Position numbers and translations under genes: made by a program. A stretch of DNA of 6,564 nucleotides from an uncultured Porphyromonadaceae bacterium. Lineage in GTDB: Bacteria; Bacteroidota; Bacteroidia; Bacteroidales; Muribaculaceae. Within the stretch, counting starts at the first letter, position 1. The number at the start of each line of letters is the position of its first letter. Location of the stretch: assembly GCA_905193395.1 (NCBI GenBank), contig CAJJOO010000086.1, positions 1 to 6,564 on the forward strand, written 5' to 3'. This document shows positions 1-5,094 of this stretch, piece by piece. The notes under the pieces are model-generated. The model saw only the letters and a program-made list of their open reading frames with translations. It had not been told where the DNA came from and ran no database searches.

Positions 1-171
1 AACCTGTCGGCTGCCGGCTGTGAGGAGCAACTGGCTGCGGGTGACGCCGGGTCCGACGACGCGGCAGTAGACTGTATCTATATTAAAATTGGTGCCGTCG
101 AGGTCGGCCTCGAAAGCGGACGCCGGCATGACACTCAGCAACATGGCGGCAGGCAAAAATAGTCGTTTCAT
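1..171 (-). CDS. Secreted protein of unknown function, N-terminal part only (possible phosphodiester glycosidase family)
   Basis: Reading leftwards from the ATG at 171-169 gives 57 codons with no stop before the window edge, so only the N-terminus is seen. It begins MKRLFLPAAMLLSVMPASAF, a clear Sec signal peptide (positive start, hydrophobic core, A-x-A-like site near residues 17-19), so the product is probably exported. The mature part starts EADLDGTNFNIDTVYCRVVGPGV. The 'DGTNFNIDT...VGPGV' pattern resembles the start of Bacteroidota secreted proteins annotated as phosphodiester glycosidase (NAGPA) family, but too little is visible to be sure. A promoter at 195-227 supports this start. The gene diverges from the sigma factor gene. 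Existence of the gene is fairly certain; function is a weak guess. Confidence 0.7.
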   Translation of the reverse strand, partial: MKRLFLPAAMLLSVMPASAFEADLDGTNFNIDTVYCRVVGPGVTRSQLLLTAGSRQV

Positions 172-194
172 GGGGTGATATAGAATTGATTTTG

Positions 195-227
195 CAAAGT
201 TAAGACTTCCAGCCATATAGCGAGAAA
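195..227 (-). promoter_or_regulatory. Bacteroidota-type promoter for the minus-strand secreted protein gene
   Basis: On the minus strand the -7 box reads TAACTTTG (202 down to 195), a perfect match to TAnnTTTG. A -33 box TTTC (227 down to 224, 3 of 4 to TTTG) lies 21 bp upstream. Transcription would start near 188, leaving a leader of about 17 nt before the ATG at 171. Confidence 0.6.
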
Positions 228-232
228 GGAAC

Positions 233-313
233 TGTGTTAAATTCGTTACATATGTGTTACATTCGAGACGCAAAGTAGTTAATATTACAGAATTGTAACA
301 ATAGTGTAACAAT
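233..313. repeat. Cluster of GTTACA/TGTAAC repeats, probable regulator-binding region
   Basis: In the 311-bp gene-free stretch 172-482, TGTGTTAAATTCG (233-245) recurs as TGTGTTACATTCG (253-265): 12 of 13 identical, 20 bp apart. GTTACA occurs at 245-250 and 256-261. Its reverse complement TGTAAC occurs at 294-299 and 305-310. Each pair is spaced exactly 11 bp, about one helical turn, and the two pairs point at each other. ATTGTAACAAT at 292-302 is itself a perfect 5-1-5 palindrome. The cluster begins six bases upstream of the minus-strand promoter's -33 box, a position typical of activator sites. The binding protein is unknown. The rest of the stretch (314-402) is AT-rich with nothing further recognised. 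Confidence 0.5.
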
Positions 314-402
314 TTGACTAATTATTATATACTTGTTTTTCAGCATTTTAAAGCACTACTGCAAGAAAGTTTCTTCAATTAACATTCATTAACGCAAAAA
401 TA

Positions 403-433
403 CTTGACAAACCTTTCCGTCGCCTTAAATTTG
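403..433 (+). promoter_or_regulatory. Bacteroidota-type promoter for the ECF sigma factor gene
   Basis: A -33 box CTTG (403-406, 3 of 4 to TTTG; also the start of a TTGACA at 404-409) is followed after 19 bp by TAAATTTG (426-433), a perfect TAnnTTTG -7 box. Transcription would start near 440, giving a leader of about 40 nt to the ATG at 483. It looks like a housekeeping-type promoter rather than one read by the ECF factor itself. Confidence 0.65.
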
Positions 434-482
434 CAATGTCATCAGACAAAAACCATCCAGAAAACCTCAAAATTTCATCATT

Positions 483-986
483 ATGAAGAGCGAAAAATTC
501 CAATCAAACCTCATGCAACTCCAGAGCAACCTGCTCAACTTTGCCTACATGCTCACATCCAACCGCGACGATGCCTACGACCTGCTGCAGGACACCACCC
601 TCAAGGCCCTCGACAACGAGGACAAATATGCCGAAAACACCAATTTCAAGGGCTGGGTGTTCACAATCATGCGCAACATCTTCATCAACAACTACCGCCG
701 CGGTGTGCGTGCCGCAACAGTGGTCGACACCACCGAAAACCTCTACCACCTGAACCTCTCGCAGGATTCCGGTATCGAAGCCCCCGAGCAGTCGCTCCAC
801 GCCGGCGAGATTTCCGATGCCATCAACGAATTCCCCGACGAATACCGCATCCCCTTCTCGATGCACGTCGCAGGCTACAAATACAACGAAATCGCCGAAC
901 ACATGCACCTGCCCCTCGGAACGGTCAAGAGCCGCATCTTCTTCGCACGCAAGAAACTCCAGACACGCTTCGCCGACTATCGCTGA
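483..986 (+). CDS. ECF-type RNA polymerase sigma factor
   Basis: A 167-aa sigma-70 family protein of the ECF size class, which directs core RNA polymerase to its own promoter set. Region 2 spans about residues 15-75: 'AYDLLQDTTLKAL' (region 2.2, 31-43), then W58 and 'IMRNIFINNYRR' (62-73), the -10-recognition end. Region 4 spans about 108-160 with a helix-turn-helix 'YNEIAEHMHLPLGTVKSRIF' (134-153). It resembles an ECF group conserved across Bacteroidales. No anti-sigma factor gene lies next to it: the next gene downstream is arsR, more than 300 bp away, and the upstream neighbour is divergent. Control may therefore be transcriptional or by a distant partner. The ATG at 483 fits the promoter and the start of region 2. 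Sampled blocks are 58-60% GC, unlike the ars genes. Confidence 0.93.
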   Translation: MKSEKFQSNLMQLQSNLLNFAYMLTSNRDDAYDLLQDTTLKALDNEDKYAENTNFKGWVFTIMRNIFINNYRRGVRAATVVDTTENLYHLNLSQDSGIEAPEQSLHAGEISDAINEFPDEYRIPFSMHVAGYKYNEIAEHMHLPLGTVKSRIFFARKKLQTRFADYR

Positions 987-1130
987 GGAAAACAAGGAAA
1001 AAACACGCTCTTAAAAAGATTAATTACGACCTAAGCCGACTCCCTTTCTAACCAGGATTCAGTAACATACAAGATTCAAGTAACGATATATACACAAGGT
1101 AAAAGCAGATTAATTAGATTAGGTATAGAT
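987..1130. other. AT-rich intergenic DNA after the sigma gene, no gene seen
   Basis: No credible coding frame lies in the gene-free stretch 987-1318. In this first part two short direct repeats stand out: GATTCAGTAAC (1056-1066) with GATTCAAGTAAC (1073-1084), and GATTAATTA at 1018-1026 and 1108-1116. No perfect TAnnTTTG promoter was found ahead of the structured stretch at 1131, so that stretch could be read from the sigma factor promoter. The repeats may be chance in AT-rich DNA. Confidence 0.4.
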
Positions 1131-1195
1131 TGCACCCGCCCCGAGGACCTCGCTCCCCGGGGCGGCGTGTGTATGGGGCACTCCCCCGAATTGCA

Positions 1196-1243
1196 GCCGG
1201 GCCGCGGCCGGAAACCGGCCGCTATCCGGCACAGATGTTTTTT
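1196..1243 (+). terminator. Strong intrinsic-type terminator
   Basis: The inner stem GCGGCCGG (1204-1211) pairs perfectly with CCGGCCGC (1215-1222) around an AAA loop. The outer stem GCCGG (1196-1200) pairs with CCGGC (1226-1230), with a 3x3 internal loop. Seven bases later come six Ts (1238-1243). The gap before the T-tract is longer than in a classic terminator. It would end the sigma factor transcript or the candidate RNA and insulate both from arsR. Confidence 0.6.
1226..1237 (+). repeat. Left copy of a direct repeat bracketing the ars block
   Basis: CCGGCACAGATG here matches CGGGCACAGATG at 6059-6070 in 11 of 12 bases, including an unbroken GGCACAGATG. Both copies follow a hairpin and precede a T-tract (1238-1243 and 6074-6080). 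They enclose the whole arsenic gene cluster, as a target duplication or attachment repeat would. A shared terminator-tail motif or chance is the alternative. Confidence 0.4.
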
Positions 1244-1262
1244 CTGAAAAATAATTAAATTA

Positions 1263-1294
1263 TTTGGATACATCAGACATTGTTAGTAATTTTG
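1263..1294 (+). promoter_or_regulatory. Bacteroidota-type promoter of arsR
   Basis: A perfect TTTG -33 box (1263-1266), 20-bp spacer and perfect TAATTTTG -7 box (1287-1294). Transcription would start near 1301, with the ATG at 1319, giving a short A-rich leader. The operator candidate at 1281-1303 covers the -7 box and the likely start site, as expected for repression by ArsR. Confidence 0.75.
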
Positions 1295-1303
1295 CGAACA
1301 ACA
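1281..1303 (+). promoter_or_regulatory. ArsR operator candidate, copy 1
   Basis: This 23-bp element shares 19 of 23 bases with 1674-1696. The common blocks in order are TGTT, GTAATT, GCGAA and AACA, with differences only at four positions. Its ends form an inverted pair TGTT...AACA separated by 15 bp, a size suited to a dimeric winged-helix repressor. It overlaps the -7 box of arsR, so binding would block transcription (autoregulation). That ArsR is the binding protein is inferred from position and duplication. Confidence 0.6.
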
Positions 1304-1318
1304 AACAAAAAAAAACAA

Positions 1319-1648
1319 ATGACTAAAATTGAGATTACACCGGACCAGGAACGCCTCGCAAGGTTTGCAAAAGCGATGGGGCATCCCACCCGTATAGCAA
1401 TCCTGCATTTCCTTGCCCAAAGAAACGAGTGTTTCTTCGGGGACATACATGAGGTGCTTACGATATCGAAAGCGACCGTGTCGCAGCATCTGAGCGAACT
1501 GAAAGAAGCCGGCCTGATACAAGGCACCATCGAGCCGCCGAAGGTAAAATACTGCATCAATTCCGAAAACTGGGAACTTGCAAAGCAACTGTTTTCGCAG
1601 ATGTTTGAAGAATGTTGCCCCTCAAACAAGAACAATTGCTGCTCATAA
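1319..1648 (+). CDS. arsR: ArsR/SmtB-family metalloregulator
   Basis: A 109-aa winged-helix repressor. Proteins of this family bind promoter DNA as dimers and let go on binding trivalent arsenic or another metal(loid). The core runs from 'FAKAMGHPTRIAILHFL' (16-32) through the recognition helix 'ISKATVSQHLSELKEAGLI' (49-67) to the wing 'GTIEPPKVKYCIN' (69-81). The classic ELCVCDL site of R773-type ArsR is absent; only C38 sits in that area. Instead the tail has vicinal pairs C99-C100 and C107-C108, reminiscent of the C-terminal As(III) site of Acidithiobacillus ferrooxidans ArsR. A TTG start at 1280 is in frame, but the ATG at 1319 is preferred because it lies downstream of the promoter and gives the usual family length. 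The 3' end overlaps the gene's own terminator. Confidence 0.93.
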   Translation: MTKIEITPDQERLARFAKAMGHPTRIAILHFLAQRNECFFGDIHEVLTISKATVSQHLSELKEAGLIQGTIEPPKVKYCINSENWELAKQLFSQMFEECCPSNKNNCCS

Positions 1649-1665
1649 GCAGAATTGTTTTTTTT
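1631..1665 (+). terminator. Intrinsic terminator overlapping the 3' end of arsR
   Basis: The left arm AACAATTGCTGC (1631-1642) pairs with GCAGAATTGTT (1649-1659), 11 bp with one bulged G. The loop TCATAA (1643-1648) contains the arsR stop codon TAA (1646-1648). A run of eight Ts (1658-1665) begins in the stem and continues beyond it. Codons for the C-terminal N-N-C-C-S residues therefore double as the stem. It should end or attenuate transcription from the arsR promoter before arsF. Confidence 0.85.
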
Positions 1666-1673
1666 ACAATACG

Positions 1674-1696
1674 TGTTCGTAATTCGGCGAATAACA
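1674..1696 (+). promoter_or_regulatory. ArsR operator candidate, copy 2, upstream of arsF
   Basis: This is the second copy of the 23-bp element seen over the arsR promoter (19 of 23 identical, same orientation). It contains ATTCGGCGAAT (1682-1692), a perfect 5-1-5 palindrome that is less complete in copy 1. TAATTCGG (1680-1687) sits where the -7 box lies in copy 1 but matches TAnnTTTG at only 6 of 8 positions, and no good -33 box lies at the right distance. The associated promoter is therefore weak or noncanonical. The element lies between the arsR terminator and the arsF start, so the effector genes probably have their own ArsR-controlled start. Confidence 0.55.
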
Positions 1697-1717
1697 TATA
1701 AACATATATTCAATTAC

Positions 1718-2143
1718 ATGAAAAAACTATTGGTAATCTTTACCCTGTTTGCGGGGTTGGTTTCTTGCAGCGGCGGGGAGAAATCCGCCGAAATGCAGAA
1801 TGTCGAAAAGGACAGAGTGGAAGTAATTTACTTTCATGGCAAACACAGATGCGCGACATGTGTGGGAATTGAAAACATCACCAAAGAAGTTGTAAATTCC
1901 ATGTTCGCCGATGAATTAAAGAACGGCACGCTGGTGTTCAGGACAGTTGACATTTCCACAGCGGAAGGTGAGCGACTCGCCGATAAATACGAAGTGACAT
2001 GGTCTTCACTTTTTGTCAACAAATGGAAGGACGGCAACGAAACCCGAGATAACATGACAGATTTTGCGTTTGGCAACGCATTGGATAACCCCGGCACTTT
2101 CAAGACCGGACTTGCAGATAAAATCAACGAATTCCTCAAATAA
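1718..2143 (+). CDS. arsF: ArsF-like lipoprotein with thioredoxin-type CxxC (nitrophenyl compound nitroreductase subunit ArsF family)
   Basis: A 141-aa protein with a lipoprotein signal: 'MKKLLVIFTLFAGLVSCSGG', lipobox L14-V-S-C17. C17 would be lipidated and the protein anchored outside the inner membrane. The mature domain has a thioredoxin-like plan: a beta strand 'RVEVIYFHG' (33-41), active-site-like C45-A-T-C48, 'LVFRTVDI' (72-79) and 'YEVTWSSLFV' (91-100). S97 appears where thioredoxins carry the cis-proline. The family is linked to roxarsone/nitarsone nitroreduction in arsEFG operons; that role here is taken from the family and neighbours. The ATG at 1718 is chosen because it begins the signal peptide; an in-frame TTG at 1655 lies inside the terminator. 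It overlaps arsG by one base (TAATG), suggesting coupled translation. Confidence 0.83.
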   Translation: MKKLLVIFTLFAGLVSCSGGEKSAEMQNVEKDRVEVIYFHGKHRCATCVGIENITKEVVNSMFADELKNGTLVFRTVDISTAEGERLADKYEVTWSSLFVNKWKDGNETRDNMTDFAFGNALDNPGTFKTGLADKINEFLK

Positions 2144-2850
2144 TGAATTGGTTGCAGACTCTGCTTGACAACAGCACGACACCGGCACTGACGGCATTCC
2201 TCCTCGGATTGCTGACGGCCATCTCACCATGCCCGCTTGCGACCAACATAGCCGCGATAGGCTATATCAGCAAGGATATTGAGAGCCGGGGACGCATATT
2301 CCGTAACGGCGTGCTATATACCGTCGGACGCATCATAGCCTATACAGTTCTCGGCATCGCGCTTATCTCGATACTGAAAGAGGGAGCAAGCGTGTTCGGC
2401 ATACAGAAAACCATAGGGAAATGGGGAGAAACGCTGTTGGGTCCGCTACTTTTGCTAATCGGACTGTTCATGCTGTCAGGCCATAAACTCAACATGCCCC
2501 GGTTCGGCTTCGGAGGGAACGGTGAGGGTCTCGCAAGAAAAGGCAGATGGGGAGCATTACTGCTTGGCATACTGTTCGCGATGGCTTTCTGCCCAACAAG
2601 CGGTGTGCTGTATTTCGGTATGCTGATTCCAATGTCGGTGACGGCAAGCGCGGGCTGGCTGCTTCCGGTTCTGTTCGCAATAGCCACCGCGCTTCCCGTG
2701 CTTGCTGTGGCATGGATTCTCGCCTTCAGCGTTGAAAAGGTCGGAGAGTTTTACGGCAAACTGCGCATCATTCAGAAATGGCTCAACATCATTGTCGGAG
2801 TCATATTCGTAGCCGTTGGCATATACTATTGCATAATAATAAATCTATAA
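2143..2850 (+). CDS. arsG: ArsG-like membrane protein (aromatic arsenical efflux permease ArsG family; CcdA/DsbD-like fold)
   Basis: A 235-aa membrane protein with about six hydrophobic segments (roughly 16-42, 57-79, 98-113, 136-164, 172-195, 213-233). 'AISPCPLATN' (26-35) in segment 1 and 'AFCPTSGVLYF' (148-158) in segment 4 each carry a Cys next to Pro (C30, C150). This is the arrangement of CcdA/DsbD transmembrane domains, where such a pair carries electrons across the membrane. The family name ArsG refers to export of trivalent aromatic arsenicals made by ArsE/ArsF. It lies between a lipoprotein thioredoxin-like gene and a cytoplasmic one, which fits either an exporter working with its reductases or a membrane electron relay. 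Placement in the family is fairly sure; the actual reaction is not. Confidence 0.82.
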   Translation: MNWLQTLLDNSTTPALTAFLLGLLTAISPCPLATNIAAIGYISKDIESRGRIFRNGVLYTVGRIIAYTVLGIALISILKEGASVFGIQKTIGKWGETLLGPLLLLIGLFMLSGHKLNMPRFGFGGNGEGLARKGRWGALLLGILFAMAFCPTSGVLYFGMLIPMSVTASAGWLLPVLFAIATALPVLAVAWILAFSVEKVGEFYGKLRIIQKWLNIIVGVIFVAVGIYYCIIINL

Positions 2851-2876
2851 TTATTAACTGAAAAAAAGCAATAAAC

Positions 2877-3302
2877 ATGGATAATAAAGAATCGAAGAAA
2901 GGCTTTTGGTCAACCCTTTTCGCGCATAAAAAGAAAAGTCCGTGCTGCTGCAACAGCAACATAATCGTCGATGAGAATGTTAAGGCCGCCGCATCGCGCG
3001 GATGCTCCGGCGATTCAACCGAACCCGCTGAGGTCACTTGCGGCGCTGCTGCTCCCGGCACAGAGGTAACCGAGGTGCTTGTCCTCGGCCCCGGTTGCGC
3101 CAAGTGCAAGGAGACTTACAAGGCAGTCGAGCGCGTGATTGACGAGAACAAGTTCAATGTAAAACTTTCAAAGATAGAGGACATCGCCGAAATGATGAAA
3201 TACAACATCATGGCGACCCCTGCCGTGGTCGTTGACGGTATAGTCAAAATCAAAGGGCACGTTCCAACGGCTGACGAAGTGAAAAAGGCTCTCGGCATCT
3301 GA
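2877..3302 (+). CDS. arsE: Cysteine-rich small thioredoxin-fold protein, ArsE-like
   Basis: A 141-aa protein with no signal peptide, so probably cytoplasmic. Residues 66-141 form a small TM0996-type thioredoxin/glutaredoxin domain: 'EVLVLGPGCAKCKET' with the redox motif C74-A-K-C77, 'KLSKIEDI' (97-104) and 'ATPAVVVDG' (113-121) with the expected cis-proline P115. Before it is an extension of about 60 residues with five further cysteines (C23-C24-C25, C43, C55) and a basic start (KKGF...HKKK), possibly a metalloid-binding tail. The gene starts 26 nt after arsG. The neighbouring ArsF- and ArsG-type genes suggest it is the ArsE partner in nitroarsenical reduction, although the order here is F-G-E. 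The domain call is firm; the ArsE name rests on context. Confidence 0.75.
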   Translation: MDNKESKKGFWSTLFAHKKKSPCCCNSNIIVDENVKAAASRGCSGDSTEPAEVTCGAAAPGTEVTEVLVLGPGCAKCKETYKAVERVIDENKFNVKLSKIEDIAEMMKYNIMATPAVVVDGIVKIKGHVPTADEVKKALGI

Positions 3303-3324
3303 ACTGTAACAACAGAAGACTGAT

Positions 3325-4665
3325 ATGGAAACAAGAAAGGAAATCAAGTTCCTGATATGGACCGTTGTCATATTTTTGGCGGCGTTCTTCCTGCCGGTCA
3401 ACAGCAATGCGCTGATAACGGCAATTCACTCCACCCTTGACCTCACCAAGTGGTATGCGCGTGAGCATGTCGTGCTCTGCCTTCTCCCGGCATTTTTCAT
3501 TGCAGGTGTTATCGCAGTGTTCGTGAGCCAGGGAGCGGTATTGAAATATTTCGGAGCCAACGCCAAGAAATGGTTATCATACACTGTTGCTTCGGTCTCG
3601 GGAGGTATTCTTGCCGTTTGTTCCTGTACCATTCTCCCGTTGTTCACAAGTATATACAAGCGTGGCGCGGGACTTGGCCCGGCAATAGCTTTTCTCTATT
3701 CCGGTCCCGCCATCAGCATCCTCTCGATAATCCTTACCGCACGCATTCTCGGACTTGAGATGGGACTAGCCCGTATCATCGGTGCAGTTACATTCGCAAT
3801 AGTCATCGGATTGGTGATGTCGTTTATCTTCCGCAAGGAGGAACGCGACAAGGAGATCGAGCAGATGAATATAGTGCCCCCGCCTGAGAAGCGTCCGCTT
3901 TGGCAGACTGCCGTGTTCTTCTTCACCCTTGTGGCTATTCTGGTGTTTGCCAACTGGGGCGCACCGTCGGCAATCGCCCGCGGAATATGGGCTGCGATCT
4001 ACAATACAAAATGGGGGATAACATCGGCTCTTGCCATAGGACTTTGCGTAATTCTGGTAAAAATCCTGCATCTGAAAGCCCGGTGGATTATCCTCGGTGC
4101 GATTGCGGTGGCATTATCTGCATTTCTCGCTAATGTTTTTATCCAAGATGCAAAACTGGCTCCGCTCGTACCGATGATTGTATCGGTAGCCGTTCTCGCC
4201 ATATTGCTTCTATGCGACAAGAACGATGACGAGAACCGCGAATGGGCGCTGTCATCCTGGGGATTTGCCAAGTTGATACTGCCACTGCTTGCCGTGGGCG
4301 TCCTGACGGCCGGATTTCTTCTCGGTTCCACTCACGACGGAATGGAGTTGCCCGGCATAATTCCCAACAGTTGGGTTGAATGGGCAGTAGGCGGCAATTC
4401 GCTGCTATCCAACTTTTTCGCAAGTTTCACAGGGGCGTTCATGTATTTCGCCACACTTACGGAAGTACCTATTATTCAAGGCTTGCTCGCTTCCGGCATG
4501 GGCAAAGGCCCGGCACTTGCCCTGTTGCTCGCCGGGCCTTCGTTATCGCTCCCTAATATGCTTGTTATCCGCAGAGTGATGGGAACGAAGAAAACGGTGA
4601 TCTACGTTGCTCTCGTAATAGTCATGGCAACTATTTCCGGCTGGGTTTACGGTTATTTTTTCTAA
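3325..4665 (+). CDS. ArsP_1/DUF318-family permease (446 aa)
   Basis: A large integral membrane protein of the COG0701 permease group with at least ten hydrophobic segments and a charged cytoplasmic-type loop at about 170-190 (RKEERDKEIEQ). The signature is 'AVCSCTILPLF' (97-107) with C99-S-C101, followed by 'GAGLGPAIAFLYSGPAIS' (114-131). A second, degenerate copy of this half lies at about 373-414: 'GMGKGPALALLLAGPSLSLP' (391-410) aligns with the first, but the Cys-x-Cys has become A376/L378 while the proline is kept (P105/P382). The protein therefore looks like an internal duplication with one cysteine site. Relatives export trivalent organoarsenicals or occur in arsenic operons; its substrate is inferred. 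It starts 22 nt after arsE and ends 6 nt before arsC. Confidence 0.85.
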   Translation: METRKEIKFLIWTVVIFLAAFFLPVNSNALITAIHSTLDLTKWYAREHVVLCLLPAFFIAGVIAVFVSQGAVLKYFGANAKKWLSYTVASVSGGILAVCSCTILPLFTSIYKRGAGLGPAIAFLYSGPAISILSIILTARILGLEMGLARIIGAVTFAIVIGLVMSFIFRKEERDKEIEQMNIVPPPEKRPLWQTAVFFFTLVAILVFANWGAPSAIARGIWAAIYNTKWGITSALAIGLCVILVKILHLKARWIILGAIAVALSAFLANVFIQDAKLAPLVPMIVSVAVLAILLLCDKNDDENREWALSSWGFAKLILPLLAVGVLTAGFLLGSTHDGMELPGIIPNSWVEWAVGGNSLLSNFFASFTGAFMYFATLTEVPIIQGLLASGMGKGPALALLLAGPSLSLPNMLVIRRVMGTKKTVIYVALVIVMATISGWVYGYFF

Positions 4666-4671
4666 ATCGAA

Positions 4672-5094
4672 ATGAAAATGAAAGTATTGATTCTATGCAC
4701 CGGCAACAGTTGCCGCAGTCAGATGGCTCACGGATTTCTCCAGTCACTTGATTCGAAGTTGGATGTACATTCAGCAGGTACAAGACCTGCTGAAAAAGTC
4801 AATCCTCGCGCCGTAGAGGTCATGAAGGAAAGAAGCATTGACATCAGCGGACATACTCCACACAATGTTGTAGAATATCTCAACGAGCCGTGGGATTATG
4901 TGATAACGGTATGTGGAGGTGCCAACGAGAGTTGCCCGACATTTATCGGTGATGTAAAACATCGTATTCATATCAGTTTCGACGACCCTTCCAACGCAGT
5001 CGGTTCCGAGGAGTTCATCATGAGTGAGTTTCGCCGTGTCCGTGATGAAATCGAAGCCTGTTTTGAGCAATTCTACAAAGACAATCTGAAATGA
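4672..5094 (+). CDS. arsC: Thioredoxin-coupled arsenate reductase, low-molecular-weight phosphatase fold
   Basis: A 140-aa cytoplasmic enzyme reducing As(V) to As(III). The P-loop 'CTGNSCRSQMA' begins at C9 with C14 and R15, the CX5R signature. C81 and C88 in 'VCGGANESCP' and the acid loop 'FDDPS' (103-107, D104/D105-P106) follow. All four key positions lie one residue before those of the Staphylococcus aureus pI258 ArsC (C10, R16, C82, C89), so the full triple-cysteine relay for thioredoxin-linked turnover is present rather than a plain phosphatase. An in-frame ATG at 4678 would remove only two residues. The stop overlaps the next ATG by four bases (ATGA), showing co-translation with the ArsP permease, a sensible partner for its product. 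Confidence 0.94.
   Translation: MKMKVLILCTGNSCRSQMAHGFLQSLDSKLDVHSAGTRPAEKVNPRAVEVMKERSIDISGHTPHNVVEYLNEPWDYVITVCGGANESCPTFIGDVKHRIHISFDDPSNAVGSEEFIMSEFRRVRDEIEACFEQFYKDNLK

Larger units (their letters stand above)
1131..1243 (+). ncRNA. Candidate structured RNA, three consecutive GC-rich hairpins
   Basis: This stretch is sharply more GC-rich than the AT-rich DNA on both sides and can fold into successive hairpins. Hairpin 1 pairs CCGCCCCG (1136-1143) with CGGGGCGG (1158-1165), extended by CAC/GTG across a bulged C1166. Hairpin 2 pairs GGGG (1175-1178) with CCCC (1183-1186). Hairpin 3 (1196-1230) is a two-part stem followed by a T-tract at 1238-1243. The T-tract lies only on the plus-strand side, so a plus-strand transcript is implied. 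It could be a free-standing small RNA (a 6S-like or Bacteroidales-specific RNA was considered but cannot be matched by eye) or simply the 3' end of the sigma factor mRNA. Confidence 0.35.

Noticed and set aside
313..335. TTTG (313-316) followed by TATACTTG (328-335) as a promoter
   Set aside because: The spacer is only 11 bp, far from the 19-21 bp needed, and the -7 box has a mismatch; 403-433 is a much better promoter for the same gene.
504..995. Minus-strand open frame of 163 codons opposite the sigma factor gene
   Set aside because: It is a shadow created by GC-biased third positions of the sigma gene; the translation has no recognisable motif.
404..1051. Long plus-strand reading frame overlapping the sigma factor gene in another frame
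   Set aside because: It has a low-complexity H/R/P/Q-rich translation with no domain, and the overlapping frame is a clear ECF sigma factor with a good promoter.
1056..1084. Short tandem-like repeat GATTCAGTAAC / GATTCAAGTAAC as an operator
   Set aside because: Only two copies in AT-rich DNA with no adjacent promoter; chance is as likely.
1280..1318. TTG-initiated N-terminal extension of ArsR
   Set aside because: It begins upstream of the predicted transcription start and inside the operator; the ATG at 1319 gives the normal family length.
1273..1713. Minus-strand 146-codon frame across arsR
   Set aside because: It is opposite a well-supported ArsR gene with promoter and terminator; its translation shows no domain.
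1655..1717. TTG-initiated N-terminal extension of the ArsF-like lipoprotein
   Set aside because: It would begin inside the arsR terminator and bury the lipoprotein signal peptide; the ATG at 1718 starts the signal exactly.
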